A stretch of 17,302 nt of DNA from Christensenella sp. UBA1431 (GTDB lineage Bacteria; Bacillota; Clostridia; Christensenellales; UBA1431). This document shows positions 1 to 6,776 of this stretch, in pieces. Location of the stretch: assembly GCA_002329665.1 (NCBI GenBank), contig DCTV01000075.1, positions 1 through 17,302 of the forward strand, read 5' to 3'. Position 1 is the first letter of the stretch; each line of letters begins with the position of its first letter. A program made the translations under genes and the position numbers. The notes under the pieces were generated by a model. That model did not search any database. It had not been told where the DNA came from and was given only the letters and a program-made list of their open reading frames with translations.

Positions 1-969
1 CCGAAGCCGACGGCGACGCCCGCGCCTACGCCGTCCGACGGGTTCTACACGATCGACAACGGCGAGTTCGGCATCTACAACAACGGCACGCGCGCGAGGG
101 CGACCACCGATGGCATCAACGATGCGCTCAACTGGGCGAAATCGAAGGGATATACAAAAGTGCGGTTCGCCCCCGGCACCTATCTGATCCAGTGTACGTG
201 GAACAACCGCTACATAGCGCCGACCGACGGCATCCTCGTGCCGTCGGGCATGACGCTGGACCTCGGCACGGCCACGTTCAAAATGGAGGCAAACCGCTAC
301 CCCGCCTACACCATCTTCGGCATCGTGAACAAGAGCAACGTGAAGATCACCGGCGGAACGCTGATAGGCGACCTCGGCCAGCACACCTATGCGGCGAGTT
401 CGGGGTCCTCCACGCACGAGTGGGGCTTCGGCATCTGCGTCTCGGCGAGCAGGAACGTGGTGATCGACGACGTAACGATCAAGAACATGACCGGCGACGG
501 CGTCATCCTCGAGGGGTCCTACGCGGCCCTGTCCGACGGCGGACGGGTCTCGTCCAACATCAAAGTGACCGACTGCACCATCTCCAACTGCCGCAGGCAG
601 GGGATCAGCGTAATCGGAGCTACCGACAGCGAGCTTGCCCGCAACAGGATCTCCGGCATCTCCGGCACCGACCCGCAGTACGGGATAGACGTCGAGACCG
701 AGTTCGACTACGTGGTGACCAACCTCAAGATCCACCACAACACCATCTCCGGGTGTTCGGGCGGCGCGATCAACTGCAACAAGGGCGCGAACTACGACGT
801 ATACTCCAATACGGTCACCGGGAACAACATCATCGCGGTACGCTGCAGCAATGTGAAGATCTACGGCAACAACGTAAAAAACACCTTCATCCGCGTCATG
901 CCCTATGCGTCCAATGTTACAGTGGAGAACAATTCGCTCGATTCGGACAGCTGGGTATTCTTTGGCTGA
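1..969 (+). CDS. Right-handed parallel beta-helix (pectate-lyase-like) surface protein, 5'-truncated
   Basis: The frame is open to the left edge, so the start and any upstream domain lie outside; 322 residues are visible and a TGA stop ends at 969. The first visible residues are a Pro/Thr-rich linker (PKPTATPAPTPS), typical of exported Gram-positive proteins, where such linkers separate a wall- or membrane-bound part from a binding or catalytic part. Next comes a Pectate_lyase_3-like entry (TTDGIN, PGTYLI, VPSGMTLDLG), then beta-helix turns with Asn-rich corners (NNSL, GNNII). It is a clear paralogue of the protein at 7855-8964: both share THEWGFG, TGDG-ILEGSY, CRRQG-SV-GATDS, GTDPQYGIDVE and GNNIIAV blocks in the same order. 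The fold usually belongs to polysaccharide lyases, hydrolases or epimerases, or to glycan-binding proteins. The substrate is unknown, and the link to the neighbouring polysaccharide operon is inferred from the paralogue. Internal ATG codons are not credible starts because homology extends upstream of them. Confidence 0.85.
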   Translation, partial: PKPTATPAPTPSDGFYTIDNGEFGIYNNGTRARATTDGINDALNWAKSKGYTKVRFAPGTYLIQCTWNNRYIAPTDGILVPSGMTLDLGTATFKMEANRYPAYTIFGIVNKSNVKITGGTLIGDLGQHTYAASSGSSTHEWGFGICVSASRNVVIDDVTIKNMTGDGVILEGSYAALSDGGRVSSNIKVTDCTISNCRRQGISVIGATDSELARNRISGISGTDPQYGIDVETEFDYVVTNLKIHHNTISGCSGGAINCNKGANYDVYSNTVTGNNIIAVRCSNVKIYGNNVKNTFIRVMPYASNVTVENNSLDSDSWVFFG

Positions 970-1015
970 ACGGGTTATCGGTCAAAAGGATCCTCCGCAA
1001 CAGCCGATTTGCACA

Positions 1016-1051
1016 AAAACTGCCGACAAACTCCGGTTTATCGGCAGTTTT
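1016..1051. terminator. Bidirectional rho-independent terminator between convergent genes
   Basis: A perfect 11-bp inverted repeat (AAAACTGCCGA at 1016-1026, TCGGCAGTTTT at 1041-1051) is followed by more T on the plus strand. Inside it, AAAC and GTTT can pair around a TCCG tetraloop, with one mismatch between the two stems. The arms begin with A and end with T, so the RNA from either strand forms a hairpin followed by U residues. It lies 46 bases after the plus-strand stop at 969 and 10 bases beyond the last minus-strand stop at 1062, where a shared terminator of convergent genes would sit. Confidence 0.88.
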
Positions 1052-1061
1052 TTGCCTTGCA

Positions 1062-2153
1062 TCATAAGGACGGCTTTCGGCGCGGCGCCTGCGTCCGGCG
1101 TTTGTCTCCGAACCGCCTGTATAGCGCCTCCGCCATGCGGGGGCTCAGACAGATAAGGGGAGCCATCAGCTTATAGGAAAAGGGGCTTTTTTTCCGGAAA
1201 ACATAGGACAGGGCATACCGCCGGATGCCCCTGAGGTGGTCTTTGAGGCAGGCCGTTTTGGCCCCGGACCGGACCGCCAGGAGGAAAGTGTGCACGGTGT
1301 CGGCGACGTAGAGGCTTTCTGCGCTGCCCGCGAGCTCTGGAAACCGTTGCCGCGTCAAGGCGGCGAGCTTCTTCCTTGAGTTTAGAAGCGTCGTCCTGCG
1401 CGCAGAAAAAGGGCGGCCGCCTGCGTTTTCTTTCGATACGGAGTAATGGTAGAGCAAAGAAGGGTCACAAGCGATCCTCTGCGCCCTGCACAGGCATTCG
1501 CATACCAGGAGCAGGTCTTCGCAGACGTGGACCGATTCGTCAAAGCGGAGGCGGTAGCCGTCTGCCGCGAAAAAATCCGATTTGAACAGCTTGTTCCATA
1601 CAAATCCGCCGAAGGCTTTGGTCTCCAGCGCCAGCCGGTACGCCCGCTCCGGGGAAACCAGGCCGCCCGCCAAAGAGGCTGTTTCCGGGGCTGCGCCTTC
1701 CGGCCGCTCAAAGTAGCCGCAGACGGCGATGTCCGCGTCCTCGCGCTCGATCAGGCCGATCAGGCGTTCGAACATATTTGGCTCGACCCAATCGTCCGTG
1801 TCCGCGAAACCGACGAAGTCGCCCGACGCGAGGCCAAGGCCGGTGTTGCGCGCCGCCGAAACGCCGCGGTTGGGCGTATGGACCGCGCGGACCCGCGCGT
1901 CTTTTTTCGCGTACGCGTCCACGATTTTCGCGCTGCCGTCGGTCGAACCGTCGTTAACGAGTATGAGTTCGAGTTCCGTACGGGTCTGGGCGAGGACGCT
2001 GTCGAGGCATTTTTTCAGCGTCTTTTCGGCGTTATATACGGGAACGACGATGCTGATCAATCGCTGTCGGCAAACCTTTGGTTTGCCGACAGGGTTCTCG
2101 CGGATACCGGGCCCCCGCAAAGGGGTATGTGGACACTGTGCGAAACGTCTCAT
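1062..2153 (-). CDS. GT2 family glycosyltransferase (last gene of the operon)
   Basis: The GT-A fold is clear: the strand ISIVVPVYN, NDGSTDGS at residues 67-74, the metal/nucleotide-sugar DTDD motif at 118-121, and an acceptor-side CED motif near 211-213, followed by a basic C-terminal tail. It would transfer one sugar from a nucleotide donor to the growing lipid-linked repeat unit at the inner membrane face. The specific sugar cannot be read from sequence. The start is uncertain. ATG 2153 lies 15 bases after the flippase stop with only a weak GGA upstream, and it gives a Pro/Arg/Cys-rich extension of about 31 residues before the first strand. That stretch looks like translated spacer and contains the perfect palindrome at 2066-2090. 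TTG at 2060 would give a family-typical N-terminus but has no ribosome binding site. The terminator at 1016-1051 follows the stop. Confidence 0.88.
   Translation of the reverse strand: MRRFAQCPHTPLRGPGIRENPVGKPKVCRQRLISIVVPVYNAEKTLKKCLDSVLAQTRTELELILVNDGSTDGSAKIVDAYAKKDARVRAVHTPNRGVSAARNTGLGLASGDFVGFADTDDWVEPNMFERLIGLIEREDADIAVCGYFERPEGAAPETASLAGGLVSPERAYRLALETKAFGGFVWNKLFKSDFFAADGYRLRFDESVHVCEDLLLVCECLCRAQRIACDPSLLYHYSVSKENAGGRPFSARRTTLLNSRKKLAALTRQRFPELAGSAESLYVADTVHTFLLAVRSGAKTACLKDHLRGIRRYALSYVFRKKSPFSYKLMAPLICLSPRMAEALYRRFGDKRRTQAPRRKPSL
2066..2090. repeat. Perfect 11-bp palindrome with 3-nt loop at the start of the last GT2 gene
   Basis: GTCGGCAAACC (2066-2076) is the exact reverse complement of GGTTTGCCGAC (2080-2090), separated by TTT. 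In the operon RNA it forms a strong hairpin between the flippase stop and the first conserved strand of the GT2. No U-tract follows, so it does not look like a working terminator. Possible roles are mRNA processing or stability, a remnant of an older terminator, or control of translation of the downstream gene. Confidence 0.7.
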
Positions 2154-2168
2154 TTGATCCAGCGCCCG

Positions 2169-3710
2169 TCAGGTTTCGGCGCCGCTTTCCCCCTTTTTCC
2201 TTCTGAACACCCCAAAAAACCGTTTCAAGAACTGCCTGAACCCCGTATTGGTGGCCCACAGTACCCCGGAGGTGACGGATAGCGAAACAAGCGCGCAGAC
2301 GGCGGCCATTTCCGCGAGTGCCAGCCAGCCCGTCGCCCCGGCGGGGAAGACGGCGGCGATGAGGAACCCGGAGGCGAAATAGGACGCGGCGCACATCGCC
2401 GCCAGCAAAGCAAGGTCCCTGTAGATCGTCACCCTGCGCTTGAATACGCGCCTGTATACGAGGATGAAGTTCCCCGGCTGCAGGACCAGGTACAGCGCGA
2501 CGATCGTGCCGGAGAGCACGCCCACGATGCCCAGCGGGATCACCAGCGCGACGGAGACGGCGACGTTGGCGACGGCCTGCGCTATCGTGTACCACTGTGA
2601 TTCCCTGTACAGCCCCAAAGCGTCCCTCGCGGCGTATACGGGCGGCATGACGAAGCTGTCCGCCAGGATCAGGGCAAAAAGCAGCAGCGAAAGCGCCGGG
2701 ACCTGGTACTGATCGCCGATCCAGAGCCCGACGAACGGGTTGGCCATGCAAAGAAAAACCGGCACGATGACGCCCGCGCAAAAGAGGGAGAAGGCCAGCA
2801 TCTCCCGGAACGCGTCGTAGCTGTCTTCGTCCCCGCGCGTAATCTTCAGCGCGAGGCTCGCCCGCATCCCCTCGACGATCCTGTTGACCACCAGCGTAGG
2901 ATAGGAAATCAGGGTGGCGTACGCGCTGTAGATCGTGACGTTGGTGAGGCTGCTCAGAAGGGAGAGCACGACGTTGTCCGTGTTGCTCGTGGCCATGGTG
3001 GAGATCTGGTGGGCGTACACGGCCCGCGTCATGGACGTCGGCGCGTATTGGGGCGGCGAGCGCAGCGAGAAGCCCTCGCCGTAGTATTTCCTGACGAGAT
3101 GGAGGTAGACCTGTTTGCTGGCCAACAAGAACACGAGGTTGACTGAGAGGATCACGGGCAGCGGAATGGCGGTGAAAAGGACCAGCAGGATTTCGGCCGC
3201 GAGCGTAACGCAGTCTTTGACACCTTCGACGACGTTTACTACGTATCGCTTTTCCCGGACCTCGATCAGAACGCGCTCGGGCAGGGTGACGAAATACGGG
3301 GCTGTGATGCGTACGCCGATCGCGGCCAGTATCAGCGCGGTGTTCCAGTACTCCACGCCCTGCCGTACGAGGAGCGCGGAATAGAGCGGCACGATGGCCA
3401 CGGCGATGAGCAGCATCTTGCCAGAAAGGCTGAGCATGCGCCTGCGAAGGCCGGTGAACAGGCCGGAAATCGTGGGAAACTCGCCCCTGGTGAGCGGGGC
3501 GTACATCTTGAACTGGTATGCGGCGGACATCCCGTTCTGGAACAGCACCAGGTACGCGCTCATCTGCAGCGCCACCTGCACGACGCCGTTGATATTGGCC
3601 CCGTACGCGCCCAGCACGGCGCTCGTCCTGTATATGCTCAGCGCTCCCTGGACCAGCGCGACCAGTATTACCGAAGCGGCGGTTTTGATACCCAAACGCG
3701 TCTTGCTCAA
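2169..3710 (-). CDS. Wzx-type polysaccharide flippase (MOP/PST superfamily)
   Basis: This is an integral membrane protein of 513 residues with about a dozen hydrophobic segments, the size and hydropathy normal for O-antigen/exopolysaccharide flippases. It opens with a short basic N-terminus, then a helix (ASVILVALVQGALSIY) and the Gly/Asn-rich loop GAYGANINGV typical of this group. It ends in a basic cytoplasmic tail (FRRKKGES). The expected role is to turn undecaprenyl-pyrophosphate-linked repeat units to the outer face of the membrane for polymerisation. The start is TTG at 3710, chosen because GGAGG lies six bases upstream (3717-3721). It follows the GT4 gene after 82 bases, the largest gap in the operon, where I see no clear terminator or promoter. 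The family call is firm; the substrate is unknown. Confidence 0.9.
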   Translation of the reverse strand: MSKTRLGIKTAASVILVALVQGALSIYRTSAVLGAYGANINGVVQVALQMSAYLVLFQNGMSAAYQFKMYAPLTRGEFPTISGLFTGLRRRMLSLSGKMLLIAVAIVPLYSALLVRQGVEYWNTALILAAIGVRITAPYFVTLPERVLIEVREKRYVVNVVEGVKDCVTLAAEILLVLFTAIPLPVILSVNLVFLLASKQVYLHLVRKYYGEGFSLRSPPQYAPTSMTRAVYAHQISTMATSNTDNVVLSLLSSLTNVTIYSAYATLISYPTLVVNRIVEGMRASLALKITRGDEDSYDAFREMLAFSLFCAGVIVPVFLCMANPFVGLWIGDQYQVPALSLLLFALILADSFVMPPVYAARDALGLYRESQWYTIAQAVANVAVSVALVIPLGIVGVLSGTIVALYLVLQPGNFILVYRRVFKRRVTIYRDLALLAAMCAASYFASGFLIAAVFPAGATGWLALAEMAAVCALVSLSVTSGVLWATNTGFRQFLKRFFGVFRRKKGESGAET

Positions 3711-3716
3711 ACCCAG

Positions 3717-3721
3717 CCTCC
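3717..3721 (-). promoter_or_regulatory. Ribosome binding site fixing the TTG start of the flippase
   Basis: GGAGG on the minus strand, six bases before TTG 3710. No ATG or GTG in this frame has a comparable site. Confidence 0.7.
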
Positions 3722-3792
3722 GTCCCGGCCATCGGCTGCCGCCGGAACACAGTATTCAATAAACCGGGCACAGCCGGCCGATTAAACGCCTG

Positions 3793-4947
3793 TTAGCGGG
3801 CGTTCCCGTCCTTTCGTGCACCCTGTTTTTCGTAGATTATTGTATCATATATCCGCGTGGTTTCGGCCCTGGCGTTGTGCAAAAGGAAAGGCTCGGCCGT
3901 TTCGCGGGCGCGCGCCTGCATCGCGCGGACGGTATCCGGGTTGTCGTGCAGGTGCAGGAGTCGGTCCGCCATCGCTTCGGCTTCACCGGCCGGCACGAGG
4001 TACCCGTTTGTTCCGTCCCCGACCAGGTCGACATGCCCGCGGATGCGCGTCGCGACGACGGGGAGCGACACCGCCATCGCCTCGACGGTGTTGATGGGAA
4101 GCCCCTCCTGTATGGAGGAGGATACCGCGACGTCCGCCGCGGGGAGGAGCCTGTCCATATCGTCCCTGAAGCCCATCAGCCAAACGTTATCCGCGATGCC
4201 GAGGGCCGCGGCACGCTGCCCGTACGCTTCTTTTAAGGGGCCGTCCCCCGGGAGGAGCAAAAGCGTTTCGGGCACCCGTTCTTTGAGGATGCTGACGGCG
4301 TCGAGCAGCATCCCCTGATTCTTTCGCCTGCTGTATTCGGCAGCGAAAACGAGGACGAACGCGTCGGGGGGGATGCCGAGGAGCTCACGGCGCTTTCGTT
4401 TTATATCGGGCGTCTGCACGGCGAAACGCTCCGCGTCGACCCCCACGCCGTGGACCAGATGGCAGGCGCCCGCCCTGAACCCGTAGCGGAGCGCCGCCGA
4501 ATAGTCTTCGGCGTTGATCGTGATGAGGTGGTCGGTATAACGGCTGAGCCGTTTCTCCAGCATACGGAAAACGCGCCCCGAAACGGGCGGGGCGCCCTTA
4601 TAGAAATGGAACCCGTGCGCCGTGTAGATCACGACGGTGCCCCTCTTGCGCGCGCCCCGCGCTGCGAGACGGGTCAGCACGCCCACCACGGGCGTGTGGC
4701 AGTGGATGATGTCGTAGTCGTTTTCGTCGATCAGCCGTTTCAGTGCCCTGTAGCCGCGGATGTTCTTCGGGCTCAGCGGGCTTCTATGAAAATCGATGTC
4801 GAAATGCCTGTCGACGGCCGCGAGGGTGTTTTCCCCGTTCGCGGCGGTATGGACCTCGTACCCTCTCTCCCTGAAATGCTGTATGTACGGCACGTGGAAG
4901 GCTTTAAGATGGGCAAATACCGATGCGGTGAAAAGCACCCTGGGCAT
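3793..4947 (-). CDS. GT4 family glycosyltransferase (EpsD/CapJ-like)
   Basis: A GT-B fold enzyme of 384 residues. The N-terminal half reads RVLFTASVFAHLKAFHVPYI, then DIIHCHTPVVGVLTRLAA and YTAHGFHFYKG, typical of the EpsD/CapJ branch of GT4. The C-terminal half has the donor-site E-x7-E motif (EGLPINTVE, residues 281-289) followed by ATRIRGHVDLV. It would be a retaining transferase that adds a sugar (often HexNAc or hexose) to the lipid-linked intermediate. ATG 4947 is chosen because GGAGG lies nine bases upstream (4957-4961) and homology begins there. The alternative ATG 4974 would overlap the sugar-transferase stop as ATGA and add nine residues. The protein is complete, with nothing unusual in the active-site motifs. 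Confidence 0.92.
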   Translation of the reverse strand: MPRVLFTASVFAHLKAFHVPYIQHFRERGYEVHTAANGENTLAAVDRHFDIDFHRSPLSPKNIRGYRALKRLIDENDYDIIHCHTPVVGVLTRLAARGARKRGTVVIYTAHGFHFYKGAPPVSGRVFRMLEKRLSRYTDHLITINAEDYSAALRYGFRAGACHLVHGVGVDAERFAVQTPDIKRKRRELLGIPPDAFVLVFAAEYSRRKNQGMLLDAVSILKERVPETLLLLPGDGPLKEAYGQRAAALGIADNVWLMGFRDDMDRLLPAADVAVSSSIQEGLPINTVEAMAVSLPVVATRIRGHVDLVGDGTNGYLVPAGEAEAMADRLLHLHDNPDTVRAMQARARETAEPFLLHNARAETTRIYDTIIYEKQGARKDGNAR

Positions 4948-4956
4948 CGCGTTCAA

Positions 4957-4961
4957 CCTCC
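4957..4961 (-). promoter_or_regulatory. Ribosome binding site favouring ATG 4947 for the GT4 gene
   Basis: GGAGG, nine bases before ATG 4947. It falls inside the reading frame if ATG 4974 were used, and 4974 itself has no comparable site. Confidence 0.65.
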
Positions 4962-4970
4962 GGGCTTCCT

Positions 4971-5690
4971 TCATGCGCCCAAGCTCTTGGATCGGAATGC
5001 CGGCGCCGTTTCTTTCGGAGCCTCGCTGATCCTGGGTTCCTTGAACAGTTGTGCCTCGAGCTGTTTTTTCCGATAGACGTCGAAGTTTTCCAGCCCGTCA
5101 TCGTATTCCGTGCCCTTATGGGAGAACACGGCGAAAAAGGTCAGCACGAAGATCCTGAGATCGAGCCAGAAGGAAAGCCTTTCAACGTACTCGACGTCGA
5201 GGCGGAAGCGCTCGTCCCAGTTCAGGTTGGTCCTGCCGTTGATCTGCGACAGCCCGGTCAGCCCCGGAAGCACGTCGAACCTGCGCCGTTCCTCGGCGTT
5301 GAACCACTCGTAATAGCTCAGCAGCAGCGGACGCGGTCCGATCAGGCTCATGTCCCCTTTCAGGATGCTTATGAACTGGGGGAATTCGTCCAGGCTCAGC
5401 TTGCGGATGACCTTTCCCGCGCGAGTCAGCGTGTCCCTGTGTGCCACGACGTCGCCTCCGCTGAGGCTGCTTTTCATCGTGCGGAATTTGGTGATCTTGA
5501 TGACCTTGCCGTGTTTGCCGTTGCGTTCCTGCCTAAAAAACACCGGGCCGCGAGGGTCTTCGAGCTTGATCGCTATCGCACAGATAAGGGCGAACGGCGA
5601 CAGGACGACGAGGCCGGTTATTGAGATAAAAATATCGAAAAAGCGTTTTATGTACCGGTCGTAGAACCAGGCCTTATGTTTCTTGCCCAA
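4971..5690 (-). CDS. Initiating polyprenyl-phosphate sugar-1-phosphate transferase (Bac_transf, PglC/WcaJ-like)
   Basis: It catalyses the first membrane step, moving a sugar-1-phosphate from a UDP-sugar to undecaprenyl phosphate. At 239 residues it is the short, single-domain form (PglC-like) without the N-terminal domain of WcaJ. A re-entrant membrane helix spans about residues 18-40. It is followed by KFRTM (68-72), the catalytic Asp-Glu pair in LSLDEFPQ (101-102), GDMSLIGPRP (112-121) and PGLTGLSQINGR (142-153); all family landmarks are intact. The start is TTG 5690, preceded by a G-rich site (GGGGGTGA) about eight bases upstream. It lies 30 bases after the FemAB-like gene. Together with the long dehydratase at 14579-16435, it suggests a first sugar derived from UDP-GlcNAc, perhaps diNAcBac-like. 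That substrate is inference. Confidence 0.94.
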   Translation of the reverse strand: MGKKHKAWFYDRYIKRFFDIFISITGLVVLSPFALICAIAIKLEDPRGPVFFRQERNGKHGKVIKITKFRTMKSSLSGGDVVAHRDTLTRAGKVIRKLSLDEFPQFISILKGDMSLIGPRPLLLSYYEWFNAEERRRFDVLPGLTGLSQINGRTNLNWDERFRLDVEYVERLSFWLDLRIFVLTFFAVFSHKGTEYDDGLENFDVYRKKQLEAQLFKEPRISEAPKETAPAFRSKSLGA

Positions 5691-5720
5691 TCTTGTTTCA
5701 CCCCCGTTGCCGGTGCTTCG

Positions 5721-6776
5721 TTATGCCCTGTACTGCGGGAAAAAGCCCGGGTCCAGCGTGCCGCCGTTCCTTAAGCGTATTTCCAGCAGCCTGCCGCAGG
5801 CCTCTTCGTCGAAGACCTTTCTTCCGACCGCAAAAACGTTTTCCGACCGCACGTTCAGTCCGAGTTTGTACTTGTACAGGCTGTCCTTTCGCCCGCCTAC
5901 GCCGCCCCCGAGATGGTATGTTTTGAAACCGTTTTCACAGCCCCACAGCGCCGCTTTGTAGCTGATGACGGTGGAGGGGGAAAGCTGCAGGCTTTCGGAC
6001 TTTGTCGCGCCAAAAAGCGCGTGCATTTGCCCGTTGCACATCAGGACCAGTTCCGTGCCGATGACCCGGCCGTCTTTTCGCGCGTAGAAAATGAGCGCGC
6101 TGTCCTTTAAATCAACCAGTATGCTGTCGAAGAAACTTTTTTCGAAGTAATAATATTCCTGCGCCTCGTTCCGGTCCATCGTTTCCACGTACATTTCCCG
6201 AAAGATTTCAAGCAGCGACGGGTCCCATCCCCAGCAGACCTCCATCCCTTCCCTCAACGCTTTGTTGATCCTGTTGCGCTTATTTTTGTTGATGTTGTAA
6301 TATATCGATTCGGGGGACGCCAGGTCCATAGCGACCGTGTTCCCCAGGAGGACGACCTCGTATACCGGTTCCATGCCTAGGTAGTTCCCGAGCACCGGGT
6401 GAAACCTTACGAATTCGCTCACGATGCCGTTTTCCCGGCACCACGCGCCGTATTGGGCGTCCAGCTTCCCAAGGGCGTCCCCGCCGGCGTCGCCCTCGAC
6501 GAGGAAACCGCCGTAACCGTAGGGCGTGGACAGGTCGAACAGGGTGCCCGGCGCGATCGCGTCCTTAAAATGGGCGCACGAGGAGATGTCGCGCTTCATT
6601 ACCACGTTGATTGCCCGCGTGTCCGCCGATTCGTAGTAAATAAGCAGCGGCTCGCCGTCCCCGTGAATCCGGAAGGCCTTGACGTACTGCGGCAAATAGT
6701 AGATGTCGTGGCGTGAAAACCCTTTAACGATGTCGGCCCAGCGGTCCTGGTCCTCAAGGCCGGTCACTCTGAGCAT
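5721..6776 (-). CDS. FemAB/GNAT-like acyltransferase (Acetyltransf_6 type)
   Basis: A 351-residue protein resembling the GNAT/FemABX-like acyltransferases found in polysaccharide clusters. Visible landmarks are the N-terminal YYLPQYVKAF, an STPYGYGGFL segment, the basic INKNKRNRINKAL helix, a central strand region (LIFYARKDGRVIGTELVLMCNG) and a C-terminal HLGGGVGG-KDSLYKYK motif typical of FemAB-like folds. There is no signal peptide or membrane helix, so it is probably cytoplasmic. FemX-type enzymes use aminoacyl-tRNA and GNAT relatives use acyl-CoA; the sequence does not decide between these. ATG 6776 has AGGAGAG eight bases upstream (6785-6791), inside the end of the PLP-enzyme gene, and the two genes overlap by 13 bases. 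This coupling suggests that it acylates the amino group installed by the PLP enzyme, which is inference. Confidence 0.8.
   Translation of the reverse strand: MLRVTGLEDQDRWADIVKGFSRHDIYYLPQYVKAFRIHGDGEPLLIYYESADTRAINVVMKRDISSCAHFKDAIAPGTLFDLSTPYGYGGFLVEGDAGGDALGKLDAQYGAWCRENGIVSEFVRFHPVLGNYLGMEPVYEVVLLGNTVAMDLASPESIYYNINKNKRNRINKALREGMEVCWGWDPSLLEIFREMYVETMDRNEAQEYYYFEKSFFDSILVDLKDSALIFYARKDGRVIGTELVLMCNGQMHALFGATKSESLQLSPSTVISYKAALWGCENGFKTYHLGGGVGGRKDSLYKYKLGLNVRSENVFAVGRKVFDEEACGRLLEIRLRNGGTLDPGFFPQYRA

Noticed and set aside
1446-2282. A 278-codon plus-strand frame opposite the last GT2
   Set aside because: It is antisense to an intact GT2 motif set and lacks any recognisable domain.
2032-3771. 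A 579-codon minus-strand frame overlapping the flippase in another phase
   Set aside because: The flippase frame encodes regular membrane helices with an ideal ribosome binding site; this frame gives Arg/Gly-rich sequence without structure.
3711-3792. A terminator or promoter in the largest intergenic gap of the operon
   Set aside because: The only inverted repeats are imperfect GC-rich matches without a U-tract, and I could not find a -35/-10 pair at proper spacing.
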